Source of the DNA: Streptomyces albogriseolus
GTDB taxonomy: Bacteria > Actinomycetota > Actinomycetes > Streptomycetales > Streptomycetaceae
Reading direction: 5' to 3'
Length of the DNA stretch: 64,000 nt
Assembly (NCBI GenBank): GCA_014650475.1
Contig: BMVA01000001.1
Coordinates: 248,001 to 312,000, forward strand
The position numbers and the translations under genes are program-made. Shown here in pieces: positions 1-8,429 of the stretch. A model generated the notes under the pieces. It was not told the DNA's origin. It worked only from the letters and a program-made list of their open reading frames with translations, and searched no databases. Positions within the stretch are counted from its first letter, which is position 1; every line of letters begins with the position of its first letter.

Positions 1-150
1 GACGAGGCGTGGGCCAACGCCGCGAAGCACTACGACGAGAACCAGCTCGCCGCGCTGATCTCGCTGATAGCGATCATCAACGCCTACAACCGGATCAACG
101 TCATCAACCAGCAGCCCGCGGGCGACTACCAGCCCGGTCAGTTCGGCTGA
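1..150 (+). CDS. Carboxymuconolactone decarboxylase family protein, C-terminal part
   Basis: Only the last 49 codons and the TGA stop are inside the window. The tail carries the AALISLIAIINAYNRINV helix followed by QQPAGDYQPG, which matches the C-terminus of AhpD-like carboxymuconolactone decarboxylase proteins of actinomycetes. These are small all-helical proteins, some with peroxidase activity through a CxxC pair; that motif would lie upstream of the window and cannot be checked. A strong hairpin follows about 40 bp after the stop. The family call rests on a short tail, so the exact function (peroxidase-like or decarboxylase) is open. Confidence 0.7.
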   Translation, partial: DEAWANAAKHYDENQLAALISLIAIINAYNRINVINQQPAGDYQPGQFG

Positions 151-190
151 GCAGGCGCGTGGTGTGACATGACGTCACTTGCACGCAGAC

Positions 191-227
191 GAAGGGGGCG
201 CGCCCGCCGAGCGGGCGCGCCCCCTTC
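191..227. terminator. Bidirectional intrinsic terminator hairpin
   Basis: A perfect 17-bp stem (191-207 with 211-227) closes on a 3-nt CGA loop. It lies between two convergent genes, the decarboxylase on the plus strand and msrA on the minus strand. There is no U-tract, as is usual for Streptomyces terminators. Confidence 0.85.
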
Positions 228-244
228 CGTGTGCCGTCGTCGGC

Positions 245-757
245 TCAGGACGCCGCGCGCTTGGGCAGGCGCCAGTCGGGCCGCGGGAAGTGGCAGGTGT
301 AGCCGTCCGGGTAGCGCTGGAGGTAGTCCTGGTGCTCCGGCTCGGCCTCCCAGAAGTCTCCGGCGGGGGCCACCTCGGTGACCACCGTGCCCGGCCACAG
401 CCCGGACGCGTCGACGTCGGCGATCGTCTCCTCGGCGACGCGCTTCTGCTCGTCGTCGTAGTAGAAGATCGCGGAGCGGTAGCTCATGCCGATGTCGTTG
501 CCCTGGCGGTTCTTCGTCGTCGGGTCGTGGATCTGGAAGAAGTACTCCAGGATCGTCCGGTAGTCGGTGACCGCCGGGTCGTAGGTGATCTCGATGGACT
601 CGGCGTGGGTGCCGTGGTCGCGGTAGGTCGCGTTGGGGACGTCGCCGCCGCTGTACCCCACCCGGGTGCTCAGCACGCCCGGCAGCGTGCGGATCAGCTC
701 CTGCATGCCCCAGAAGCATCCGCCCGCGAGCAGCGCCTTCTCCTCGGTCCTTGTCAT
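245..757 (-). CDS. msrA: Peptide methionine (S)-S-oxide reductase
   Basis: 170-aa protein that reduces methionine-S-sulfoxide in oxidised proteins in the cytoplasm. The catalytic motif GGCFWG is near the N-terminus (Cys14 is the sulfenic-acid-forming residue) and the family signatures [17 protein letters not shown] and YRSAIFYY follow in the usual order. Length is normal for a single-domain MsrA. The ATG at 757 has a GGGAGAAGGG ribosome site 8 nt upstream; the open frame extends far beyond it without homology. No MsrB partner is adjacent. It is probably a single-gene unit ended by the hairpin at 191-227. Confidence 0.96.
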   Translation of the reverse strand: MTRTEEKALLAGGCFWGMQELIRTLPGVLSTRVGYSGGDVPNATYRDHGTHAESIEITYDPAVTDYRTILEYFFQIHDPTTKNRQGNDIGMSYRSAIFYYDDEQKRVAEETIADVDASGLWPGTVVTEVAPAGDFWEAEPEHQDYLQRYPDGYTCHFPRPDWRLPKRAAS

Positions 758-891
758 CGTGTGTCGCCCTTCTCCCAGGTGTGCTGCGACGTTCCTCAGT
801 GAGAACCGTGCCGGGACCTGCATTGTTCCGGCCGCGCCCGGTGCGCGGGACACCGGGTCGCCCGGTCCTTCCAGAGGGGCGCCGGGCGGGG

Positions 892-2232
892 TCAGCGTCC
901 CGGCCCCGAGGCGCACTCCAGGTCCTTCAGGCGGACCTCGTCGGCCATCGCCCGCATGCCCTCGTCGGTGAAGTGGAGGTGGTCGCCGTTGTCGTAGGCG
1001 GGCCGGATGCTCTCGGGGTCGTCGGGGCTGCGCACCGCCCGGTCGAAGTCGGCCACGGCGTCGAACAGTCCGCCGGTGCGGATGAACGCGTTGACCTCCT
1101 GGCGTACCGCCTCGGCCTCCGGGTCCCACTCGGGCCAGCCCTTGAACGGCGCGATCGTGGCGGCGACCACGCAGTGCCCGGCCGCGTGGACGCGGTCGGT
1201 GAGCTGCCGGTAGCCGTCGATCAGGTCCTCGGCCGTGACGCCGGTGTGCGCCTTGAGGTCGTTCACGCCCTCGAACACCAGGACCGTACGGACGCCCGGG
1301 TGGGACAGCACATCGCGGTCGAGGCGGTTCAGGGCGCTCGGCGAAGCGCCGTCGGCGAGCACCTTGTTGGCGGAGATGCCCGCGTTGGCCACACCGCGGA
1401 CGGTCGTGGCGAGGGAGTGCTGGAGGCGGCGGGAGAGGTAGTCGGGCCAGCGGCGGTTGAGGTCCGTGGTGGACTCCCAGCCGTCCGTGATGGAGTCGCC
1501 GAGCGCCACCACCGCGCCGGTGCGGGCGGGGGTGCGGACGGTGACGGCGTCCAGGTAGAACCAGGACGTGATGCTCCTCGTCCAGGGGCCGGCGGTCTCG
1601 TCGGCGGTGTGGTCGCCCTGGGTGACGTACGAGGTCTGCATGGCCAGCCGGTGTCCGGTGGCGGGCCCCGCCGCGTCGGGGCTGTGCAGGCTGACGACCA
1701 GATTGGTGCGGGCGCGGACCCGGCCGGGGAGCGGGTCGCTGTACACGAGGCCGCCGGGCGGGACCGTCACGCTCGTGCGCCCGCCGAAGGTGAGCCGGCG
1801 GTTGCTGCCGGGGACCAGGGCGGCGCCCTCCCGCTGGATACCGGCGTACACGCTGTCGAAGGTCAGCGGCCGGTCACCGAAGGCGTTGGAGAGCCGTACG
1901 CGCATCCGGTCGCCGCCGGCGCTGGTGTGCACCACCAGCCGGTAGGCGCGGTCGGGCACGCCCGTGCCCAGCCGGAAGGCGCTGGTCGCCCAGGTGACCA
2001 CGTCGTGCCGGGGCGGTGCGCTCCCGGCCGCCGAGGGGACGGGACCGAGGAGAGCGGCGAGCAGGGCCAGGACGAACAGCCCGCGCAGCCGGGTCCCCCG
2101 CGGGGGAAGACGTCGAGGGTGGAGCGTCGTGGTGTTCAGCGTCGCCTCCCACGTGACCCGTGATGATGTCGTGACCCCTAGTGAGATTAGCGGCACCCGT
2201 CCGGCCCGGCACCGCCTGCCGCAGGCCTTCAT
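892..2232 (-). CDS. Secreted SGNH/GDSL hydrolase
   Basis: A probable extracellular esterase or lipase of the SGNH fold. An N-terminal hydrophobic segment ([18 protein letters not shown]) with an Ala-rich cleavage site is followed by a beta-sandwich-like region of about 200 residues and then the hydrolase domain. That domain has block I GDSITDGW (nucleophile Ser247 from this start), block [10 protein letters not shown], block III FEGVNDL and the Asp-His pair in DHLHFTDEG. The start is uncertain. ATG at 2232 leaves 35 bp to the upstream ROK gene but gives a very long basic leader. An in-frame CTG at 2139 has a perfect GGAGG 5 nt upstream and gives a textbook signal peptide (415 aa). The same-strand ROK gene lies just upstream, so co-transcription is possible. 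The substrate cannot be told from sequence. Confidence 0.88.
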   Translation of the reverse strand: MKACGRRCRAGRVPLISLGVTTSSRVTWEATLNTTTLHPRRLPPRGTRLRGLFVLALLAALLGPVPSAAGSAPPRHDVVTWATSAFRLGTGVPDRAYRLVVHTSAGGDRMRVRLSNAFGDRPLTFDSVYAGIQREGAALVPGSNRRLTFGGRTSVTVPPGGLVYSDPLPGRVRARTNLVVSLHSPDAAGPATGHRLAMQTSYVTQGDHTADETAGPWTRSITSWFYLDAVTVRTPARTGAVVALGDSITDGWESTTDLNRRWPDYLSRRLQHSLATTVRGVANAGISANKVLADGASPSALNRLDRDVLSHPGVRTVLVFEGVNDLKAHTGVTAEDLIDGYRQLTDRVHAAGHCVVAATIAPFKGWPEWDPEAEAVRQEVNAFIRTGGLFDAVADFDRAVRSPDDPESIRPAYDNGDHLHFTDEGMRAMADEVRLKDLECASGPGR

Positions 2233-2267
2233 CGGCCGTTCATCTCCCGGTACCCGGCGGGCGGGCG

Positions 2268-3434
2268 TCAGCGGCCGACGAAGGACTGGATGGCCGTGGC
2301 GGCGGCGCCCCGGGCCCACTCCTCGAACGGCAGCGGGCGGGTGCGGACCTCGCAGCGGGCGGCGGAGCCGAAGGCGGCCGCGGTGAAGGCGTCGCGGATC
2401 TGCCCGGCGAACAGGTCGTACGCGGCCAGCCCCTCGCCGGAGATGATCACACGTTCGGGGCCGAGCAGATTGGCGACGGTGGCGATCCCCCGTCCGATCG
2501 CCTCCCCCGCCCGGGCGTAGACGGCGCGCGCCCCCGCGTCCCCCCGGCGCGCCAGGGCGAGGGCCTCCGCGGCGTCGGCGACCGGGACGCCGGTCACCTC
2601 GCCGACCCGGGCGGTGATCGCCGCGTCGGAGGCGACGGCCTCCAGGCAGCCGCGGTCACCGCAGTGGCAGGGCGGGCCGTCCGGGACAACGGGGACATGA
2701 CCGATCTCCCCCGCGACGCCGTGCGCGCCGGAGACGACCCGCCCGTGCACCACGAGCCCGCAGCCGATGCCCGCGCCCACGGTGACGACGGCGAAGTCGG
2801 ACAGGCCCACGCCGTCGCCGAACCACTGCTCGGCCACCGTCAGGGCGCGCACGTCGTTGTCGACGGTGACCGGCAGCCCGGCCGCCTCCTCGGCGAGCCC
2901 GGCGAGGGGTACGTCGCGCCAGTCCAGGAACGGCGAGTAGCGCACCGTCCCCGCGGCGCGGTCCACGTCCCCGGCCACCGCGATGCCGAGCCCCAGGACC
3001 CGGACGCCGAACCCCTCGGCCTCGGTGAGCAGTTCCCGTACGAGGTCCGCGGCGACCGTGAGGACCTGGCGCGGCGCCCGGCCGGAGAGGGGGACGCGCC
3101 GGGCGACACGGATGCGGCAGCACAGGTCGGTGAGCACCCCGATGATCTCGTCGCCGGTCACCTTCAGCCCGACGAACAGCGCCCGTCCGCCGTCGACCCG
3201 CACCGGACTGGCCGGGCGGCCGACCGGCGGGCGGACCTCCGCGCCCGCGTCCTCCACCAGATAGCCGGCCTCGAGCAGCGGCCGGACGGCCTTGGTGACC
3301 GCCGCCGGGGACAGGCCCGTCCGCCGGGCCGCCTCCTGCCGGGTGAGCGGGCCGTGCGTCAGGACGGTGGTGAAGATCTGGGAGGCCGCCGGGGTGTGCG
3401 CCGGGAACGTCTCGGCGGGCGAGGTCGAGGGCAT
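2268..3434 (-). CDS. ROK-family transcriptional regulator
   Basis: 388-aa protein with an N-terminal winged helix-turn-helix (TRQEAARRTGLSPAAVTKAV, about residues 30-50) fused to a ROK sugar-kinase-like domain. The ROK part shows the glycine-rich VTVGAGIGCGLVV segment and the zinc motif CHCGDRGCLE. Family members (XylR/NagC type) repress sugar genes and are released by a sugar or sugar phosphate. The gene is divergent from the GH36 alpha-galactosidase across a 178-bp spacer full of palindromes, so that gene is the likely target, with autoregulation possible (inference). ATG 3434 is the only start compatible with the HTH; the nearest purine-rich site (AAGGAG) is about 15 nt upstream, longer than usual. 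Confidence 0.93.
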   Translation of the reverse strand: MPSTSPAETFPAHTPAASQIFTTVLTHGPLTRQEAARRTGLSPAAVTKAVRPLLEAGYLVEDAGAEVRPPVGRPASPVRVDGGRALFVGLKVTGDEIIGVLTDLCCRIRVARRVPLSGRAPRQVLTVAADLVRELLTEAEGFGVRVLGLGIAVAGDVDRAAGTVRYSPFLDWRDVPLAGLAEEAAGLPVTVDNDVRALTVAEQWFGDGVGLSDFAVVTVGAGIGCGLVVHGRVVSGAHGVAGEIGHVPVVPDGPPCHCGDRGCLEAVASDAAITARVGEVTGVPVADAAEALALARRGDAGARAVYARAGEAIGRGIATVANLLGPERVIISGEGLAAYDLFAGQIRDAFTAAAFGSAARCEVRTRPLPFEEWARGAAATAIQSFVGR

Positions 3435-3500
3435 GGCCGGGAACCTAGGCTCCTTATTTTCCTCTGTCAATGAAAGCAGTCTTCTTTCTTTCGAAGGCCA

Positions 3501-3574
3501 CGGAGAGCGCTCTTGAACCTTGTAAATGCAGGAGCCGATCGGCTCTTGACACATGATCGAAGGCCGCGCTTGGG
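3501..3574 (+). promoter_or_regulatory. Promoter and operator region of the alpha-galactosidase gene
   Basis: TTGACA (3546-3551) is a full -35 match with a weak -10 (TTGGGT) 17-18 bp on. A 14-bp perfect palindrome, GAGCCGATCGGCTC (3532-3545), abuts the -35. A second palindrome, AGAGCGCTCT (3504-3513), has the CG-centred form typical of LacI-family operators. Both lie between the divergent ROK and GH36 genes. The assignments are by eye. Confidence 0.5.
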
Positions 3575-3612
3575 TGTGCGGTGCAATCCCCTGACGCTGA
3601 TCGTGAGGCACC

Positions 3613-5763
3613 ATGCCGCTCATCACCCGCTCCCCGGACACCGGGGTCTGGCTGCTCACCACCCCGCGCACGTCGTACGCGCTGTGGATCGACGAGACCG
3701 GCGCGCCCTGTCATGTGGCGTGGGGCCCCCGCCTCACCCCCGAGGAGGCGGACACGCTCGCGGCGCCCTTCACCGAGCCGTCGAACAGCTTCGAGGGACG
3801 GCCGGCCGTGGGCGAGGAACTGCCCGTGGACGGCGGCACCCGCTACGGGCCGCCCTCCCTCCAGGTGCGGTACGCGGACGGCTCCCGCGCCTTCGAGTGG
3901 GAGCCCGTGGGTCACCGGGTGGACGACTCCGTGCCGGGCCGTGAGGAGCTGGTCCTGGAGTTCCGGGACCGGGTGGTCCCGCTGTCGGTCGCGCTGCACT
4001 ACCGGGTCCGGGCGGACACGGACGTGATCGAACGCTGGACCGTGCTGCGCAACGACGGCGAGCAGCGGGTGGACCTGCTGCGCGCCGACTCCGCCGCGTG
4101 GACGCTGCCGCCGCTGGCCGACTACCGGCTGAGCCATGTCACCGGCCAGTGGTCGGCGGAGACGCGGCTGCGCCGGGAGCGGCTGCCGCACGGGGAGACC
4201 GTGCTGACCAGCCGGCGCGGCATCACCAGCCACCACGCCAACCCCTGGACCATGCTCGACGACGGCACCGCGGACGAGAACCGGGGCCGGGTGTGGAGCA
4301 CGGCCCTGGCGTGGAGCGGCAGCTGGCGGATCACCGTGCAGCGCACTCCGGACGGGCGGGCGGGGCTGACCGGCGGCGTGAGCCACGAGGGGACGCGCGT
4401 GCCGCTCGGGCCGGGCGAGGAGTTCACCGCTCCGGTGTCGGCCGGGCTGTTCACCGACGGCGGTTTCGGGGCGGCGAGCCGGGCGTGGCACGCGTACGTC
4501 CGGACCCATGTGCTGCGGCACGCCGGCGAGACGGCGCCGGTGCTCTACAACTCCTGGGAGGCCACCGGCTTCGACGTGGACGAGGCGAGCCAGCTCGCGC
4601 TCGCCGAGCGGGCGGCCCGGCTCGGGGTGGAGCTGTACGTCGTCGACGACGGCTGGTTCGGCGCCCGCCGCAGCGACCGGGCGGGCCTGGGCGACTGGAC
4701 GCCGACGCCGGACCGCTTCCCGCGGGGTCTGCGGCCGCTGTCCGACGCCGTGCACCGGCTCGGCATGCGGTTCGGCGTCTGGGTGGAGCCGGAGATGGTC
4801 AATCCGGACAGCGACCTCTACCGGGCGCACCCCGACTGGGTGCTGCATCTGCCGGGCCGGCCGCGCTCCGAGCTGCGCAACCAGCTCGTGCTGAACTTCG
4901 CCCGGCGGGACGTCGCCGACTGGGCCTTCGACTGGCTCACCCGGCTGGTGGCCGAGCACCGGGTGGACTTCCTAAAGTGGGACATGAACCGCGTCTTCGG
5001 CGAGTCCGGCTGGCCGGGCACGGAGGACGGCAACGACCGGCTGTGGACACGCTACGTGCACCATCTGTACGGCGTGCTGGACCGGCTGCGGGAGGCGCAC
5101 CCGGAGCTGCGGATCGAGACGTGCAGCGGGGGCGGCGGCCGGGTCGACCTGGGCATCCTGGCCCGCACCGACCAGGCGTGGACGTCCGACAACACCGACG
5201 CCGTGGACCGGCTGGGCATTCAGCAGGGCTTCAGCCAGGTGTATCCGGCGCGGGTGATGTCGGCCTGGGTGACCGACGTGCCCAACCAGCTCACCCGGCT
5301 GTCCGTGCCGCTGCGCTTCCGATTCCACGCGGCCATGGCCGGGCTGCTCGGTCTCGGCGGCGACCTCACCCGCTGGAGCGAGGAGGAGCTGGCCGAGGCC
5401 GCCGAGCTGGTGGCCCGCTACAAGGAGATCCGGCACCTGGTGCAGCACGGCGACCAGTACCGGCTCGGCGACCCGTACGGCGACGGCCCGTCGGCCGTGC
5501 AGTACGCGGCCTCCGACGGGAGTGAGGCGGTGGTGCTGGCCTTCCGCGCCAGCCCTCGGCACGGCGCCCCGCGGGTGCCGCTGCGGCTGCGCGGCCTGCC
5601 GCGGGGCGCGCGCTTCCGGGACACGGCGACGGGCACGGTGCACCATGCGACCGTGCTGACGGAGTACGGGCTGGATCTCGGTCTGCCGAGCGGCGACTGG
5701 GCGAGCGCCCTGGTCCACCTGGAGCGGGTGCGGGACGGTGCCGGGGACCGGGCGGAGAACTGA
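3613..5763 (+). CDS. Alpha-galactosidase, GH36 family
   Basis: 716-aa retaining glycosidase hydrolysing terminal alpha-galactosides such as raffinose or melibiose. The N-terminal beta-sandwich is followed by a (beta/alpha)8 barrel. The barrel carries the nucleophile motif FLKWDMNR (Asp457) and the acid/base motif WTSDNTD (Asp526), plus LYNSWEATGFD, VDDGWFG and the ETCSGGGGR loop, all diagnostic of GH36. No signal peptide is visible, so the enzyme is probably cytoplasmic and acts on imported oligosaccharides. GTGAGG lies 5 nt before ATG 3613. No transporter is adjacent, so sugar uptake must be encoded elsewhere. Regulation by the divergent ROK protein is inferred from gene order. Confidence 0.95.
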   Translation: MPLITRSPDTGVWLLTTPRTSYALWIDETGAPCHVAWGPRLTPEEADTLAAPFTEPSNSFEGRPAVGEELPVDGGTRYGPPSLQVRYADGSRAFEWEPVGHRVDDSVPGREELVLEFRDRVVPLSVALHYRVRADTDVIERWTVLRNDGEQRVDLLRADSAAWTLPPLADYRLSHVTGQWSAETRLRRERLPHGETVLTSRRGITSHHANPWTMLDDGTADENRGRVWSTALAWSGSWRITVQRTPDGRAGLTGGVSHEGTRVPLGPGEEFTAPVSAGLFTDGGFGAASRAWHAYVRTHVLRHAGETAPVLYNSWEATGFDVDEASQLALAERAARLGVELYVVDDGWFGARRSDRAGLGDWTPTPDRFPRGLRPLSDAVHRLGMRFGVWVEPEMVNPDSDLYRAHPDWVLHLPGRPRSELRNQLVLNFARRDVADWAFDWLTRLVAEHRVDFLKWDMNRVFGESGWPGTEDGNDRLWTRYVHHLYGVLDRLREAHPELRIETCSGGGGRVDLGILARTDQAWTSDNTDAVDRLGIQQGFSQVYPARVMSAWVTDVPNQLTRLSVPLRFRFHAAMAGLLGLGGDLTRWSEEELAEAAELVARYKEIRHLVQHGDQYRLGDPYGDGPSAVQYAASDGSEAVVLAFRASPRHGAPRVPLRLRGLPRGARFRDTATGTVHHATVLTEYGLDLGLPSGDWASALVHLERVRDGAGDRAEN

Positions 5764-5798
5764 GGGACCGGAGGGGGAGAACCGCGAAGAGGAAACGG

Positions 5799-6242
5799 TC
5801 AGGCGGAGAGGGCGATGCGCGCGGTGATGCTCTTGCCCTCCGCCTCCTGGCGCACGTCGAGGGCCTCGGCGACGGCCATGACGATCTCGAGGCCGTGCTG
5901 ACCCACACGGCCGGGGTCGGCGTCCCGGGGCCGCGGCGCCTCCGGGTTGCCGTCGTGGACGACCACCTCGACGGCGTCGCCGAACACCCGCAGGTCCAGT
6001 CCGACGGGGCCCGGCGCGTACTTGCGGGCGTTGGTCACCAGCTCGCTGACCACGAGCTGGGTGATCTCCACCACGCGCTCCGGCACCGGCAGACCGTCCT
6101 CCGTCCGGGCCCGGCCGAGGAACTCGGCCGCGAGGTGGCGTGCCTGCGCTATCCACGCGCCCTCGGCGTCCAGGGCGTAGGAAGCCCTCAGCCGGGGTGC
6201 GTCCGACACCGTCTTCCCCTCGTCGACAGGAACTGAATCCAT
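5799..6242 (-). CDS. RsbW-like ATP-binding protein (HATPase_c, anti-sigma-type)
   Basis: 147-aa stand-alone GHKL ATPase domain. The N-box is VVSELVTNARKYAPG and the lid/G-box region is VHDGNPEAPRPRDADPGRVGQHGLEIV. Streptomyces encode many such proteins; a few are anti-sigma kinases that phosphorylate STAS antagonists, most are uncharacterised. The gene is convergent with the GH36 gene (35 bp). The start is chosen at ATG 6242 with AAAGGCGG 5 nt upstream; an upstream in-frame ATG at 6284 has GGGGGAG only 2 nt away. Given the phosphatase and STAS genes 6 kb away, membership of the same partner-switch is possible but unproven. Confidence 0.85.
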   Translation of the reverse strand: MDSVPVDEGKTVSDAPRLRASYALDAEGAWIAQARHLAAEFLGRARTEDGLPVPERVVEITQLVVSELVTNARKYAPGPVGLDLRVFGDAVEVVVHDGNPEAPRPRDADPGRVGQHGLEIVMAVAEALDVRQEAEGKSITARIALSA

Positions 6243-6329
6243 CCGGTCCGCCTTTACTCGATCACACCGCGCGACTACCCGCATCGCTCCCCCGCACGCC
6301 CAAGAAGTGTGACAGGTACGTCCGACAGG

Positions 6330-8429
6330 TCAGTGCGCCAGGTGCCGCTCGAGCCAGTCACCTGCGGTGCGCCGGAAGAGACGGCGGTTGTCCGCGCGGC
6401 GGAAGTCGTGACCTTCGTCACGCAACAGGAGCAGCTCCGCCTCAAGACCGCGTTCCCGCGCGGCCCGCACGAACTGCTCGGACTCGCCGGGCGGCACGTT
6501 GGTGTCGTGCTCGCCGTGCACGGCGAGGAGCGGGGCGCGCAGGGCGTCGACCCGGCTCATGGGCGACAGGGCGCGCAGCAGGTCCCGGTCGTGTTCCGGA
6601 TGGCCGTACTTGTGCGCGGCGGACTGCGCGATCCACGGCTCGGTCCCGGCGAAGAAGGTGGTCAGGTCCGACATGCCGCACACGGCCACGCCCGTGCGGA
6701 ACAGGTCGGGGTGCCACACCAGGGACGCCATGGTGAGGTAGCCGCCGTAGGAGCGGCCCATCACGGCCATCCGCCGGGGGTCGGCGAGGCCGTGCACCAT
6801 GACGTGCGCCGCGCAGTCCGCGACGTCGTCGATCGCGGAGAAGCGTCCGGCGCCCAGGTCGGCGTCGACGAAGCTGCGGCCGTGGCCGGAGGAGCCGCGG
6901 ACGTCGGGGGCGAACACGTCCAGGCCGCGGCTGAGCAGTTCCAGGTAGAGGGGTTCGAGGACCGGGCGTTCCTGTTCCTCGGGCCCTCCGTGCAGATGCA
7001 GGACGCAGGGCGCGGGTTCGCCGGGCGAGCGGCCGGGGGCACGGTAGTACCAGCCGCCGAGCTGGAGGCCGTCCCGGGCGACGGGCCGCACGGATGTGGG
7101 GCGCACCGGGGTCAGGCCGGGCGGGAAGGCGTCCTCGTCGCGGGAGGACCAGGGGGTGCGCAGGGGCGCGCCGTGCGGCAGCCACCACACGCCGGGGTGG
7201 CGCCGTGACCCGGACAGCGCGACCACGGGCGCGTCGGGGTCGGCGGTGGGCGCGATCCGGGTGACGACCTCGTGGGGCAGGTCGACGCGGCGCGCGTCGC
7301 CGGCCGAGGGCGGCGGCGCGGCGCCCGTCCCGGTGCCGTGCGGCGGGGCGGACCGCAGCGCGAGCAGTTCCAGGTCGCTGACCCCGTGCCGGTTCCACGC
7401 CAGCACGGCGCGGCGGCCGTCGCGGCCGAGGGCGAGGAGTTCCAGGCCGCAGTCCTCGCGTTCGGCGACGACGCGTGTGGTGCGCAGTTCGCCGCGCGGG
7501 CCGAGATGGGCGGCGAGCAGGGCCGCGTACTCGCGTCCGGCGTCGCTGCGCAGCCAGAGCGTGCCCGCGGACGGGGAGAAGCCGCCGACCCAGGGGTCTC
7601 CGTCGGCGACGGGGAAGGCGCAGGTCACGGCGGAGTCCTCGGTGCGGACGACGAGGGCCTCGCGGCGTCCGCGCGGGCCCCGGTAGACCAGGGCGAGGCG
7701 GCCGTCGCGGCTGAGGTCGCACACCCGCTGGTTGGCGGCGCCGCGTTCGCTGAACAGCAGGACGGGCGCGGCGGTGCCCTCCGGGTCGACGAGGTAGGCG
7801 GAGAGCGTCCGCTCCTCCAGTTCCCGGCCGGAGCCGGGCAGCACCCCGCCGTCGGCCGGCCGGAGCCGTCCTCCGGCCGGGTCGAGCAGGACGGCACGGC
7901 CGTCGCGGCCCGCCCACTGCGGGGCGTGCTCGGTGCCGGGCGGTCCGGGCGCCTCCGTGTGGGGGCGGTCGGGCTGTCCGGGCGGGGCGGACTCGGTGAC
8001 GGTCACCGCGATCGCGGAGCCGTCGTGCTGCCAGCAGCCGAGCCGCGCGGAGGTGCCCGACTCGCCGCCGGCCAGCAGGTGCCGGCCGCTGCCGTCGGGG
8101 CGTACGCACAGCACCCGGGTCAGCTCGCCGCCGCCGGGCGCCGTGGTGTAGGCGATCCACCGGCCGTCCGGCGACCAGGACACCTCCGTGACGGGGTGCG
8201 GATCGGCGTCGAGCCGGCGCACCTCCGCGCCGTCGACCGGGCCGGTCCACAGCTGCGGCACCCCGGCCCGGTCGCAGATGAAGGCCACGTGCCGGCCGCT
8301 CGGGTCGGCGGAGGGGTACCAGCAGCCGTGCACCGCCGGGGGCGGCAGGTCGTACGGCGCCGAGGCGTCGGCCAGGGGGGCGGGCTCCGGGGCGTACAGC
8401 GCGCTGCCGGGGTTCCGGGTCGCCGTCAT
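6330..8429 (-). CDS. S9-family prolyl-oligopeptidase-type serine peptidase
   Basis: 699-aa cytoplasmic peptidase. The N-terminal two thirds form a beta-propeller with WD-like/TolB-like blades (for example EVSWSPDGRWIAYT). The C-terminal alpha/beta-hydrolase carries the triad Ser560 (GRSYGGY), Asp642 (HGEHDTNVPP) and His674 (DEGHDF). Such enzymes cleave short peptides and release dipeptides or acyl-amino acids. The ATG overlaps the stop of the amidotransferase gene by 4 nt (ATGA), so translation is coupled. In canonical NAGGN loci an M42 peptidase sits in this position; an S9 enzyme here may trim or recycle the peptide made by the two upstream gene products (inference). Confidence 0.92.
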   Translation of the reverse strand: MTATRNPGSALYAPEPAPLADASAPYDLPPPAVHGCWYPSADPSGRHVAFICDRAGVPQLWTGPVDGAEVRRLDADPHPVTEVSWSPDGRWIAYTTAPGGGELTRVLCVRPDGSGRHLLAGGESGTSARLGCWQHDGSAIAVTVTESAPPGQPDRPHTEAPGPPGTEHAPQWAGRDGRAVLLDPAGGRLRPADGGVLPGSGRELEERTLSAYLVDPEGTAAPVLLFSERGAANQRVCDLSRDGRLALVYRGPRGRREALVVRTEDSAVTCAFPVADGDPWVGGFSPSAGTLWLRSDAGREYAALLAAHLGPRGELRTTRVVAEREDCGLELLALGRDGRRAVLAWNRHGVSDLELLALRSAPPHGTGTGAAPPPSAGDARRVDLPHEVVTRIAPTADPDAPVVALSGSRRHPGVWWLPHGAPLRTPWSSRDEDAFPPGLTPVRPTSVRPVARDGLQLGGWYYRAPGRSPGEPAPCVLHLHGGPEEQERPVLEPLYLELLSRGLDVFAPDVRGSSGHGRSFVDADLGAGRFSAIDDVADCAAHVMVHGLADPRRMAVMGRSYGGYLTMASLVWHPDLFRTGVAVCGMSDLTTFFAGTEPWIAQSAAHKYGHPEHDRDLLRALSPMSRVDALRAPLLAVHGEHDTNVPPGESEQFVRAARERGLEAELLLLRDEGHDFRRADNRRLFRRTAGDWLERHLAH

